A stretch of DNA of 64,000 bases from Palsa-1400 sp036501625 (GTDB taxonomy: Bacteria; Verrucomicrobiota; Verrucomicrobiia; Limisphaerales; Palsa-1400): assembly GCA_036501625.1 (NCBI GenBank), contig DASXZY010000018.1:31656-95655 (forward strand), in the 5' to 3' direction. This document shows, piece after piece, positions 17,187 to 26,888 of the stretch. A model generated the notes under the pieces. It had not been told where the DNA came from and made no database searches. It saw nothing but the letters and a program-made list of their open reading frames with translations. How positions within the stretch are numbered: the first letter of the stretch is position 1; the number at the start of each line of letters is the position of its first letter. Made by a program: the position numbers and the translations under genes.

Positions 17187-18610
17187 GCGACGCCGCCAAA
17201 ATCTTGTTGATAGAGGACGACCCGGGCATCATCGAGACGCTGCGCCGCCTGCTCTCGGAGGAAGGCCATGACGTGGCCGTCGAACGGCGCGGCGACGAAG
17301 GATTGGCGCGGGCTGGGCGGGACAATTTCAACCTCGTATTGACAGATTTGCGGCTGCCGGGCCTTTCGGGCCTGGAATTAGTGCGCCAATTGCACTCCGC
17401 CCAGCCGCGCCTGCCGATCATCCTCATGACCGCCTTTGGCACGACCGACACGGCCATCGAAGCGACCAAATGCGGCGCCTACGATTATTTGCTCAAGCCT
17501 TTCGACATTCCGCAATTGATCGAACTAGTGCGCAAAGCGGCCGACAGCAATCGGCTGATGACCGAGCCGGTCAGCCTCGGGGAGCCGGGCGCCAGGGACG
17601 CGCTCATCGGCCAAAGCGCCGCCATGCAGGCCATTTACAAGGAGATTGGCCGCATCGCCTCCAAGCCTGTCCCGGTTTTGATCCGCGGCGAAACGGGCAC
17701 GGGCAAGGAATTGATCGCGCGCGCCATTTACCAGCACAGCGACCGGCCGGCCGCGCCGTTCGTGGCGGTCAATTGCGCCGCCATCCCGGAGACGTTGCTG
17801 GAGAGCGAATTGTTCGGGCACGAAAAGGGCGCGTTTACCGGGGCGCAAACCCGGCGCGTGGGCCGGTTCGAGCAGGCCCAGCGCGGCACGATTCTGCTCG
17901 ATGAAATCGGCGACATGCCGTCCGGCACGCAGGTCAAACTGGTGCGGCTATTGCAGGACAAATGCCTGCAACGGGTCGGCGGCAAGGAGGAGATTCCGCT
18001 GGATGTCCGCGTGATCGCCGCGACGCATCGCGATTTGGAGTCAGCCATCGCGCGGAAGGAATTTCGCGAGGACCTTTATTACCGGCTCAACGTGGTGGCC
18101 ATCACGCTGCCGCCCTTGCGCCAGCGCCGGGAGGACATCCCGAGCCTGGCCCGCTATTTCCTGCGCAGGCACGGGCCTTCGCTCGGCAACGCGGAGCCGT
18201 CCATTCAGCCGGAAGCGATGGATTTTCTGCAAGGCCAGCCATGGCCCGGCAATGTGCGCCAGCTTGAAAACATCATTCGCCAAGCCTTGCTGCTGGCGCA
18301 GAATTACACCGTCACTTGCGATCACGCGCGGGCCGCTTTGGAAAAATCGGCCGGCCCGGATTTTTCTCCCAAGCGCGCCTTTAGCGAATACGTGGATGAA
18401 CTTCTGGCAGCCGCAAGGCGGGGCGAACTGGCTGATGCCCACGCCCGCGCGATTGGCGCGGCGGAGCGGGAATTATTCGCGCGAGCCATTGCCGAAGCCG
18501 GAGGCAATCAAGCGAAGGCGGCGCGCTGGCTGGGAGTCACCCGCGTGACCATGAAAGCCAAACTGGTGCAGTTTGGGTTGTTCGCGGGCCATGACTCCGA
18601 GCCAGCCTGA
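17183..18610 (+). CDS. Sigma-54-dependent response regulator (NtrC family)
   Basis: 475 residues: receiver (1-120, phospho-acceptor Asp55 in LVLTDLRLPG), AAA+ domain and C-terminal helix-turn-helix. Walker A is GETGTGKE (169-176) and the sigma-54 contact loop GAFTGA is intact (216-221), so it should activate sigma-54 promoters. The DNA-binding helix is near residue 445 (NQAKAARWLGVTRVTMKAKL). It partners the kinase at 15831. Target promoters were not identified by eye. Confidence 0.93.
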   Translation: MSDAAKILLIEDDPGIIETLRRLLSEEGHDVAVERRGDEGLARAGRDNFNLVLTDLRLPGLSGLELVRQLHSAQPRLPIILMTAFGTTDTAIEATKCGAYDYLLKPFDIPQLIELVRKAADSNRLMTEPVSLGEPGARDALIGQSAAMQAIYKEIGRIASKPVPVLIRGETGTGKELIARAIYQHSDRPAAPFVAVNCAAIPETLLESELFGHEKGAFTGAQTRRVGRFEQAQRGTILLDEIGDMPSGTQVKLVRLLQDKCLQRVGGKEEIPLDVRVIAATHRDLESAIARKEFREDLYYRLNVVAITLPPLRQRREDIPSLARYFLRRHGPSLGNAEPSIQPEAMDFLQGQPWPGNVRQLENIIRQALLLAQNYTVTCDHARAALEKSAGPDFSPKRAFSEYVDELLAAARRGELADAHARAIGAAERELFARAIAEAGGNQAKAARWLGVTRVTMKAKLVQFGLFAGHDSEPA

Positions 18611-18614
18611 GCGG

Positions 18615-18636
18615 ATGGGCCTCAGCCCATTTTCTT
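18615..18636 (+). terminator. Rho-independent terminator after the NtrC-type gene
   Basis: A 6-bp perfect stem ATGGGC-CTCA-GCCCAT starting five bases after the stop, followed by TTTTCTT. It overlaps the end of the convergent gene at 18622. Confidence 0.55.
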
Positions 18637-19335
18637 CCGCGCTTCGTCCGGCACCTTTATATTAGTCGCGCCGACGTCTTTGATTTCCACCGTGGTCGTG
18701 CGCTCGATGTCCATATCATCGCCATCGCGATTTTTCATGCTGCCGGAAACCTTGGTCACGAACTTGGTCAGCACGCCGTCTTTGACCCAGAACTTGACCG
18801 TGCCTTTGGCATTGGAGATCGGAGGCGGGCCGCCCTGGCCGCCGCGGCGTCCGCGCCCGAAGGTCATCAAGGCCTTGGCGCCTTCTTCCGTCAGGTCGCC
18901 GGAGTAGGCGTCTCCCTCTTTGGTCAGTTCCTTGGACTTGTCAAGAATATCCGCCGCCTGCGCGGCGGGGGCCTTGAAATCCTTCATCCGCATGGCCATG
19001 AAACGCTTGAAGTTGAATTGACCGCCGCCGTCATCCTTGGCCGCGTCATCCAGGGATTCCCAGCCGTCCTCGGTTTTGATGGCGCCTTTGCCCTCTTTGG
19101 CGAAGACTTCAATCGTGTTATCCTGCGTGGTGAAATCCTGCCAGACCAGGCCGTCTTTTTGCGTTTTGCCATGACTGGGGCCGGGGCTGAACTGCGGACT
19201 TTCCATCGTGCTCGTCCATGAGTAGCTGTCGGAATCCTTCAATTTTTGGGCGGCAGCCTTGACGTCATCCTTGTCCGCGGCCAGGAGCGGCCCGGCGGCC
19301 AGGAGAGCCGTCAAATATATAAGATATGATTTCAT
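18622..19335 (-). CDS. Secreted protein, paralogue 1 (LolA/LppX-like fold suspected)
   Basis: 237 residues with a signal peptide (1-19, ending LLAAD). The body contains DSDSYSWTSTMESP, SHGKTQKDGLVWQDF, KTEDGWESLDD, DAYSGDLTEEGAKALMTF, WVKDGVLTKFVTKVSG and VPDEARKKMG. The strand pattern and 'WVKDGVLTKF' segment resemble LolA/LppX-type lipid carriers, but this is a guess. A near-copy lies directly upstream (19355-20107). A ribosome-binding site AAAGGA precedes the ATG. No known function; position at the end of the secretion operon suggests an envelope role. Confidence 0.75.
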   Translation of the reverse strand: MKSYLIYLTALLAAGPLLAADKDDVKAAAQKLKDSDSYSWTSTMESPQFSPGPSHGKTQKDGLVWQDFTTQDNTIEVFAKEGKGAIKTEDGWESLDDAAKDDGGGQFNFKRFMAMRMKDFKAPAAQAADILDKSKELTKEGDAYSGDLTEEGAKALMTFGRGRRGGQGGPPPISNAKGTVKFWVKDGVLTKFVTKVSGSMKNRDGDDMDIERTTTVEIKDVGATNIKVPDEARKKMG

Positions 19336-19354
19336 GCGGTTCCTTTTATTAGGC

Positions 19355-20107
<753 letters not shown>

Positions 20108-20142
20108 AACGGTCCTTTTTTTAATGTTAGTGATGTATGTTA

Positions 20143-21522
20143 TTAATCAGTTTTGGAGGGGCCATCGACAACATGCCCCAACTCACGCAGCCGTTGCAAC
20201 TTGTAAATTAAGGCGCGGCGGCTGATGCCCAGGGCTTTGGCGGTGGCGGTGCGATTGAAATCATTTTTGCGCAATGCCTGCAACACGGCTTGCGTCTCCA
20301 CTTCATCGAGTTTTATTGCGTCCGCCGAATCCAGGGCGGCGGGAGCCTGCGCGCTGGGGCGGATGCGGGGAGGAAGGTGATCGGGCACGATGAGGTCCCC
20401 GCGGCAGAGCAAGGCGGCGCGTTCCATCGCGTTGCGCAACTCGCGCACGTTGCCGGGCCATGAATAATTCTCCAGGCAATTGGCCACGGCGGAAGAAAGC
20501 CGCGCGCGCCCTTGCGTCAACCCGGCCAGCATGGAATGCGCCAGCGGCAGAATATCCTCCCGCCGCTCGCGCAACGGCGGCACGGTCAGTTCCATCACGT
20601 TCAGGCGGTAGAACAAATCCTCGCGAAAACGGCCGGCCTTGACCTCTTCCTCCAAGTGGCGGTTGGTCGCGGCAAGAATGCGGGTGTCGGCATGGATTTC
20701 CGAGTTGGAGCCGATGCGCTGGAAACTGCCGTTCTGGGCCACGCGCAACAGCTTCGCTTGCAGTTGCGGGGCCATGTCGGCGATTTCGTCCAGAAAAATG
20801 GTGCCGCCGTCGGCCAGTTCAAAACGCCCGATGCGCTGGGAGGTGGCGCCCGTAAATGCGCCCTTCTCATGGCCGAAAAGTTCGCTCTCCAGCAGCGTTT
20901 CGGGAATGGCGGCGCAATTGACTTTGACCAGGTTCCCCCGCGCCCGCGCGCTCCAACCGTGAATGACATCGGCCACAACTTCCTTGCCAGCCCCGCTTTC
21001 GCCGGTGATGAGCACGCGGCTTTCCGAGGCGGCCACCAGGGACACATCGCGAAAAAGAGACTGCATCAACGGGCTGGCCGCGACGATGTTCGGCGGCAAC
21101 TGCTTCCCAGAGTCAAATTTCAGCGGAGCGCCCAAAGCCTGCCCGGTCGCGTGCCGCACCGAGGCCAGCAATTCGTCCAGGTCGATCGGTTTGGAAAGAT
21201 AATTGACAGCGCCATCGCGCATGGCCCCGACGGCGTCGCGGACATCGGCATAAGCGGTCACCAGCAGGATGGGAAAAGAATGGCGCTCCTTCCGCGCCAG
21301 GCGCAGCGTGTCCAAGCCCGTCAATCCGGGCATGCGGACGTCGGAGATCATCATGTCGATCTTCTGTTCGCGCAGCACTTCCAGCGCGCGCTGGCCCGAG
21401 GCCACAGGCACGGTCTCAAACCCCTGGCTTGTCAGGAATGAATCCAGCAGGCTGCGCTGGCCGGCATCGTCATCGACAATCAAGAGCCGGGGCGAGCTGG
21501 AATCTGGAGAAGAGGCGGGCAC
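20143..21522 (-). CDS. Sigma-54-dependent response regulator of the secretion operon
   Basis: 459 residues: receiver (Asp61 in MMISDVRMPGLTG), AAA+ domain with Walker A GESGAGKE (174-181) and an intact GAFTGA loop (221-226), then a Fis-type helix-turn-helix (FNRTATAKALGISRRALIYKL) at the C-terminus. It begins six bases after the kinase stop. Its place at the end of a secretion operon recalls PilR-type control of pilus genes; targets cannot be shown from this sequence alone. Confidence 0.92.
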   Translation of the reverse strand: MPASSPDSSSPRLLIVDDDAGQRSLLDSFLTSQGFETVPVASGQRALEVLREQKIDMMISDVRMPGLTGLDTLRLARKERHSFPILLVTAYADVRDAVGAMRDGAVNYLSKPIDLDELLASVRHATGQALGAPLKFDSGKQLPPNIVAASPLMQSLFRDVSLVAASESRVLITGESGAGKEVVADVIHGWSARARGNLVKVNCAAIPETLLESELFGHEKGAFTGATSQRIGRFELADGGTIFLDEIADMAPQLQAKLLRVAQNGSFQRIGSNSEIHADTRILAATNRHLEEEVKAGRFREDLFYRLNVMELTVPPLRERREDILPLAHSMLAGLTQGRARLSSAVANCLENYSWPGNVRELRNAMERAALLCRGDLIVPDHLPPRIRPSAQAPAALDSADAIKLDEVETQAVLQALRKNDFNRTATAKALGISRRALIYKLQRLRELGHVVDGPSKTD

Positions 21523-21528
21523 GGTCGA

Positions 21529-22995
21529 TCACTCCTTGACCTTTAACTTGACTCTCGAAATGCGGAAGAGCGCTCCCGCCGGTTCGTTGGCCAGGCATTG
21601 GATTTCCCATCCGTGAGCTTGCACGATTTGCTGCACGACCGAGAGTCCCAAGCCCGTTCCTTCCGAGTGCGTTGTAAAGTAAGGCTTGAAAATTTCGCCT
21701 TGATGCTCGGGCGGCACGCCGGGGCCGTTGTCGGAAATTTCGATGAACGCCTCTTCGTTGCTGCGCCGGCTGGCCCGGATGCGGATCACGCCCTTTTGCG
21801 GCGCGGCCTGGATGGCGTTGAGAACCAGGTTGAAAAGCGCCTGGCGCAAAAGCTGTTCGTCCGCCTCAATGACCACCGATTCGACCAATACCTCAAGCTG
21901 GATTTTTTTCTCCTCGATGTCGTAATTGAGCGCGCGGGCGACTTCGCTCGCCACGGCTCCGAGGTCGGTCGCGGCGCGGCGGACTTCGCGCGGGCGGGAG
22001 TAATTGATGAATTCGTTCAACTGCGCGGTCACGCGATCGGTTTCATTGATGATCTCGCGGGACTTGGAGGCAATCTCGGCCGGGACGCCATCCTGCTTGG
22101 CGACAAGCTGGGCCAGCCCGCGGATGATGTTGAGCGGATTGCGCGTTTCATGGGCCAGGCCGGCGGCGGCCAGGCTCAATTCCTGGAGATGCAGATTTTG
22201 TTCGCTCGCGCGCACGAGCCGCAATTGCAATTCGGAAGTCTGAATCATGCTCCGCCATCCCACCGCGTAACCGACCACCGCCAGCGTGCCGAGCAGCGCG
22301 ATAATAACGCGCATCCAAAAATCGTTGCTCTCGTCTTGCAGCACTTTCTTGGTGGACATAACCACCACGAACGTATGCGCCCGCGTGCCCCCGATAATGT
22401 CGTTGTATTCCTTTTCCGTCATCCAATACGGGCGCTCCCGGGTAAAATCAAAACGCGGCGGCCGCTGGCGATTGGTGGTCGCGGCGGCCTCTGATGGCGC
22501 TGCGGGCGGGTTGTTGGAAGCCGCCGCGCGGCGGCTGCTGTTCATTTGCCTCAATTCCTGTTCAGGTATGACCAGTTCCGCTTCGATATTGGTCCCCAGA
22601 TTGGTTCCCAAATCGACCGGATATTTCAAGATGGCTGTGCCGCCTCCCCAATAAACGGCCCCTTCAAAATCGTTGGGAGGCGGAAGAACGACCTGCTCGC
22701 CCGCCGAGGCCACGACTTCATCGTTCGTATTGAGCAGTTCGACGGCGCGCAGTTCGTTGGTATCGACCAGTGCGTTAAGCGCGCCTTCGAGGCGTTCACG
22801 GTTGATGATGCTGCCGGCGAACCGGCGCGCGCGCATGAGTTTGGCGCAAGTGCTCGTTCTGGCCCGGCCTTGTTCGAGCAGGTTATGGTGCAATTGATTG
22901 CGGACGCGGATGTGTTCCGACGCCTGCCAGCCAAGCAGCGCGCCCCAAATGGCCGCCAGCATTCCATAAACTGCCCAACTGCGCACGGTGATCAT
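21529..22995 (-). CDS. Sensor histidine kinase of the secretion operon
   Basis: 488 residues. TM1 is at about 5-23 and TM2 at about 228-246. The extracytoplasmic region between them has a Ser/Ala/Pro-rich linker (about 150-180). The HisKA box carries His282 (GLAHETRNPLNII) and the HATPase domain has NLVLNAIQAA, ISDNGPGVPP and GTGLGLSVV. It starts eight bases after the secretin stop and is followed by its regulator. PilS-like by context, although PilS usually has more membrane helices and a PAS domain, which I do not see here. Confidence 0.9.
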   Translation of the reverse strand: MITVRSWAVYGMLAAIWGALLGWQASEHIRVRNQLHHNLLEQGRARTSTCAKLMRARRFAGSIINRERLEGALNALVDTNELRAVELLNTNDEVVASAGEQVVLPPPNDFEGAVYWGGGTAILKYPVDLGTNLGTNIEAELVIPEQELRQMNSSRRAAASNNPPAAPSEAAATTNRQRPPRFDFTRERPYWMTEKEYNDIIGGTRAHTFVVVMSTKKVLQDESNDFWMRVIIALLGTLAVVGYAVGWRSMIQTSELQLRLVRASEQNLHLQELSLAAAGLAHETRNPLNIIRGLAQLVAKQDGVPAEIASKSREIINETDRVTAQLNEFINYSRPREVRRAATDLGAVASEVARALNYDIEEKKIQLEVLVESVVIEADEQLLRQALFNLVLNAIQAAPQKGVIRIRASRRSNEEAFIEISDNGPGVPPEHQGEIFKPYFTTHSEGTGLGLSVVQQIVQAHGWEIQCLANEPAGALFRISRVKLKVKE

Positions 22996-23003
22996 GCCGG
23001 AGA

Positions 23004-24254
23004 TTAGCGTGGAACCGGCGGGTTGGCAACAGGCGGCACGGGTTGCGACTTGCCCGGGTCAAGGTACTGGTTCAGTTCCTTCTGGGTGAAAGCCTTCGGC
23101 GTCATGCGCGCCCGCCCGCGCTCGTCGGCGCTCATGCGGGCCAAATCTTCCGGCGTCCGCACCACGTAAGGTGTCAATAGAATAATCAATTCCTGTTTGA
23201 CAGTCGATTTGACTTTGTGATGGAACAAGATCCCCAGTCCGGGAATATCTCCCAAGAGCGGTATCTTGCTGTCGGTGCTGGTCGTGTTGTTTTTCATCAA
23301 CCCGCCGATCACCACCGTCTGGGCGTCCGGGGTGATTACAACCGTGTTGGCCGACTCGATGGCCACGGCCGGAGCCGTGATGGGTGTGCCGTTGGTGGTG
23401 AAAGAAATGGTTTGCGCCAAAGAGGGATCGATGGAGGAAATCTGCGGCGCGACGATCATTTCGACCATGCCATCGGAAGTGATGTTGGGAGTGACATTAA
23501 GGATGATGCCAATGGAGGTATAGGTGATTCCGTTTTCCTGGTTGCCCAGCGCGCCAAAATTCACGCTCGTGATCAGCGGCACGTTGTCGCCCACTTGAAT
23601 GGTCGCCATTTGGTTATTGCGCGCCAGGATGGTGGGGCGGGAGAGGACATGCACATTCCCGACTTCCTCAATGGCGCGCAAAGTCGCGGAAAAATCGTCG
23701 CCCACGACGCTGTAAATGCCCGCCCCCGGCAGCGTGGTCGCGCCGGCCGTCGGCGAAATGCCTTGCCCGGCCAGGCCGAACAAGCTGGAAAACGTATTGG
23801 AGGTGCTGGCATTGATGTGCTTGGTCACGGTGCCTTCAATGCCGAAGTCGAAACCTTTGTTGTAATCCACTTCCAGGAAAACGACCTTGATCAACACCTG
23901 CGGCTTGGGCTTGGCCAGGCTGGCCACAACCTGGCGGATATAGGCGGTGGTCGCGGAGTCGGCGATGGAAATGACCTGGCCCGTATCCTTGTCAACATAA
24001 ACATTGGCGGTTCCAACTTGTCCATTGCCCGGCCGCTCAATGGGAGCGGAGGTGGCCGCGCTGCTGGTTCCGCCGCCGCCGCCGCCGAAGCCGCCCCCGC
24101 CAAAACCGCCGCCGCCAGCGCCGCCGCCGCCGCGGCCCCCGCCGCCGCCAGCGCCGCCGCCGCCCGTGCGCTGGGCCAGGAGGGGAAGAGTCAGGCCGCA
24201 CAGGGCCACAACGGCCCAGCGCGAGGCCAGAAGTTTGAATGATTGCATTGTCAT
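23004..24254 (-). CDS. gspD: Secretin channel domain protein (C-terminal half of GspD)
   Basis: A 416-residue outer-membrane secretin. A signal peptide (about 1-28) is followed by a Gly-rich stretch, one short N-type domain (VLIKVVFLEVD region) and the secretin channel: VLSRPTILARNNQMATIQVGDNVP, GIILNVTPNI and DSKIPLLGDIPGLGILF are typical. The ring-building N0-N3 domains are encoded by the separate upstream gene. The ATG at 24254 (MTMQSF) opens the signal peptide; an in-frame extension upstream is basic, proline-rich and overlaps the previous gene. It ends eight bases before the kinase. Confidence 0.88.
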   Translation of the reverse strand: MTMQSFKLLASRWAVVALCGLTLPLLAQRTGGGGAGGGGGRGGGGAGGGGFGGGGFGGGGGGTSSAATSAPIERPGNGQVGTANVYVDKDTGQVISIADSATTAYIRQVVASLAKPKPQVLIKVVFLEVDYNKGFDFGIEGTVTKHINASTSNTFSSLFGLAGQGISPTAGATTLPGAGIYSVVGDDFSATLRAIEEVGNVHVLSRPTILARNNQMATIQVGDNVPLITSVNFGALGNQENGITYTSIGIILNVTPNITSDGMVEMIVAPQISSIDPSLAQTISFTTNGTPITAPAVAIESANTVVITPDAQTVVIGGLMKNNTTSTDSKIPLLGDIPGLGILFHHKVKSTVKQELIILLTPYVVRTPEDLARMSADERGRARMTPKAFTQKELNQYLDPGKSQPVPPVANPPVPR

Positions 24255-24285
24255 AGTGTGCTGTTGGTTGAGCAAGTGATTTGGA

Positions 24286-25827
24286 TTAGCGCAAGCCGCT
24301 GCCGGAACCGATGCCGCCACTTGAGCCGCCGGAGTTGGCGGATTGGGCGGTGGTGGTCTGGCTGTTGGCATTGCCGGTGTAACGGCTGGCCAGCGGCGTC
24401 TGGGTCTGCGTGGTGGATTGTGAGCTGCGGCCGCTGGTGCTTTGGAACAGGCCCGCCAGCGTTTCCTGCACTGTGGCTGGGTCGGCCCCGCCAAAATCTA
24501 TCACCGAGACCTGTTGCACGCCCTGATCGCCCTCGTCCAAATCACGGATAACCCCGGCCAGTTGCTCCATCATGTCTTTGGAAGCCGTCACGATGACCGC
24601 CTGGATGCGCCGGTCCGGCACGGCCGTCACGGTCGTCTCCCGTTTCATGCGCGGGCTTTCCGCGCTCTCTCCCCCTCTTTGCTGTTGCATCCAGGGCGGC
24701 ATGAACCGCATGCCCATGCTGCGGGAGCTTTGCTCGGTGCTCGTGGCGGATGGGAACAAGGTGGCAATCTCATCGGAGACTTCTCCCGGATCGGCGTGCT
24801 TGAGCTTGAACACGCGCATTTGCGTGACTTCGTCGCTTGGAACGTCGAGGTTGGTGATGACCTGGTAGATCATCTTCATGTAATCCGGCGGCGCGCTGGC
24901 CACGACAGCATTCAATTGTTCATCGGCGACAAAAACCGCGTGAGTCTGCACATTGTGGTCGCTGCTGCCCTGGTTGCCGCCGCCGCCGGCACCGCCGCCA
25001 AACATGCCTCCAAATCCTCCGAATCCGCCGCCACCACCACCGCCGCCGCGGCTGCGGAAGTTGTTGCGCGTGCTGGCGCGAGTCACTTCTGCGTCCGCGC
25101 TTTGAAAGACTTCCTTCAATTCGTCCGCGACCGCCTTGGCATCGGCGTACTTGAGCGCATAGACCTCGACATCCGACAAGGCCGTGCCGTCGAGGGAGTT
25201 GACAATCGCGTCGATGCGGCGGATGTCCTTCTGCTGGCCGGTCATAATGATCGAGTTGCCGGCTTCGTTGGCCGAGACGGTCGCGTTGCGCGGGAGCAAT
25301 GAGTCAAGGTCTTTGAGCAATTGCGTCGCGTCCAGCGTGTGCAAGGGGAGGATTTCCGTCACGACTTGATCATTGACGGGAATGTCGGTAAAGCCGTTGG
25401 TGGCCACGTTGACCGGCGTTTGCGCGTAGGTCTTGGCCCGCTCGGCTTCCATGATGGTCAGCGTCCGCCCCTGGAGGATCACGGAATCGCCATTCTTGCC
25501 CAATTGGTCATCGAGCAGGGTGACGATGTCATTGGTGCCGACCGGCTGCTCGGCGACGACGGTCACCTTGCCTTGGAGGCTGACATCGGAAACGACGATG
25601 AGGCCCGCCTTGGCGCTGAGATACGTCAGCACCGTGCTCAACGGGACATCGTGGAAGTTCAGCACAATGCCGTTCGTCGGCACTGGCGTGGGAGCTTCGC
25701 CCTGCGCGGGCGCGGCGGCGTCGGCCGGAGCGGTGGCGGGCGGGGTGTTCGTTGTCTCATCAGCGGCGGTCAGCTTGGCGGCCGACAACATCGCCAATAC
25801 AATGGCTGTCAGATATGGTGTTTTCAT
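24286..25827 (-). CDS. Secretin periplasmic N-domain protein (split GspD)
   Basis: 513 residues with its own signal peptide (1-21, ending TAAD). It carries an N0/STN-like domain (IVLNFHDVPLSTVLTYLSAKAGL), an N1-type repeat (VVTEILPLHTLDATQLLKDLDSLLP, IIMTGQQKDIRRIDAIV) and further N-domains (YALKYADAKAVADELKEVF; MRVFKLKHADPGEVSDEIATLF). It has a long polyglycine insert and a Ser/Gly-rich tail, but no secretin channel. It probably forms the periplasmic vestibule and docks on the channel protein encoded 31 bases downstream. The start lies two bases after the previous stop and has GGAG as ribosome-binding site. Confidence 0.85.
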   Translation of the reverse strand: MKTPYLTAIVLAMLSAAKLTAADETTNTPPATAPADAAAPAQGEAPTPVPTNGIVLNFHDVPLSTVLTYLSAKAGLIVVSDVSLQGKVTVVAEQPVGTNDIVTLLDDQLGKNGDSVILQGRTLTIMEAERAKTYAQTPVNVATNGFTDIPVNDQVVTEILPLHTLDATQLLKDLDSLLPRNATVSANEAGNSIIMTGQQKDIRRIDAIVNSLDGTALSDVEVYALKYADAKAVADELKEVFQSADAEVTRASTRNNFRSRGGGGGGGGFGGFGGMFGGGAGGGGNQGSSDHNVQTHAVFVADEQLNAVVASAPPDYMKMIYQVITNLDVPSDEVTQMRVFKLKHADPGEVSDEIATLFPSATSTEQSSRSMGMRFMPPWMQQQRGGESAESPRMKRETTVTAVPDRRIQAVIVTASKDMMEQLAGVIRDLDEGDQGVQQVSVIDFGGADPATVQETLAGLFQSTSGRSSQSTTQTQTPLASRYTGNANSQTTTAQSANSGGSSGGIGSGSGLR

Positions 25828-25829
25828 TT

Positions 25830-26888
25830 TTACTCCGATTCGCGTCGTTTTCTAAGTCTCTCCTCAACAGAATCCGTCGAGGAATTTGATTTTGATGCCG
25901 TCGCCGAGGCGGCGTTGGTATCCGCCGGAGGCGGCGGCGGGGCAATATAAGTGAGCATGGTCCAAGGCCCGTCGTCCTGGCGGCGCAAACTCGCGCTGTG
26001 ATCGGCGGGCAGATTGAAAGTGTTGCTGGCGTTGGTCAGCGTAACCGTGTTGAGGGCAATGTCGGTTAGTTTAAAATCCGCCACTGAGTCCCCAACTTTG
26101 TATTCCTTGCCAGTGCTGACGCCATCGCCTTCAAAGAGCGCGATCGCTTTCCCGTTGTCGCTGGCAACGCCATCGGCGGAAATGGAGTAGGTGCGGTGAA
26201 CAATCTCGATTGGGCGGCTTCCCGGAGTCCGGTAAACCCGGCTCTGGTCAAATATATTGTTGAGCGCGATCGCGTCGAATAGCGCCGTCTGCGCGTCGGA
26301 GGGCAGGTTTGTGGCCGACCCTCCCGTGTCCGGTTTGGGCGCGGGCGTGATCGTGGTTGGATCCGAATCGGTCAGAATCAAACCGCTCATGCTCAAGGCC
26401 AGCGCCAATTGCCGGCCGTCGTCGTCCTTGGAATTCAATTCAAACGACTCCACCTTGTCGGCCAGCGGGTCTTTGGCCATGGCCCGGAGAAAATCACTCA
26501 CGCCGGTCAAGTTGCCCGTGATGTCCGACCGGCAATCGACGGTCGTGAAATTGCTGTCGCCTTCCTGAAACTGCGGGCGGAACGAGCCTTCGGTCACGCG
26601 GCCGGTGGTGACCCAGTGATCGAAGGCGCTGAACAACTGGCGCTCGGCCACGGTGGGGTTGTTGGCCAGCGCGTTGGCCCGCATGTCATCCCACTTGTTG
26701 CGGATGGTTTCCTCCCGCCGCACCAGCACGCCGCCGCTGTCGATGTTCTGTTTGAGCTTGGCGATCTCGGCGGAGCGGCTGTGCCAGCTATCAATCAATG
26801 GCGAAATCACCAGCAGGTTGAGCAGCCACAATCCGGCTACGACGCCGGTGGCCATCAAAAGGAGTTTTTCGCGGTTCTTAGTTTCCAT
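25830..26888 (-). CDS. PilO/GspM-like protein with GspC/PilP-like domain
   Basis: 352 residues. One TM helix (about 9-30) and a coiled coil (SAEIAKLKQNIDS) lead into a PilO/GspM-like domain (to about 175). After a Pro/Thr linker comes a small beta domain with AIALNNIFDQSRVYRTP and EYKVGDSVADFKLTDIALNTV, resembling the homology region of GspC or PilP that docks to the secretin. So one chain appears to join GspM and GspC functions. It overlaps the upstream gene by 11 bases. Inferred by pattern and gene order; remote homology, no search. Confidence 0.72.
   Translation of the reverse strand: METKNREKLLLMATGVVAGLWLLNLLVISPLIDSWHSRSAEIAKLKQNIDSGGVLVRREETIRNKWDDMRANALANNPTVAERQLFSAFDHWVTTGRVTEGSFRPQFQEGDSNFTTVDCRSDITGNLTGVSDFLRAMAKDPLADKVESFELNSKDDDGRQLALALSMSGLILTDSDPTTITPAPKPDTGGSATNLPSDAQTALFDAIALNNIFDQSRVYRTPGSRPIEIVHRTYSISADGVASDNGKAIALFEGDGVSTGKEYKVGDSVADFKLTDIALNTVTLTNASNTFNLPADHSASLRRQDDGPWTMLTYIAPPPPPADTNAASATASKSNSSTDSVEERLRKRRESE

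Noticed and set aside
24255..24494. Extended start of the channel secretin gene
   Set aside because: The extra residues are basic, Pro/Ala-rich and overlap the N-domain gene; a signal peptide begins at 24254.
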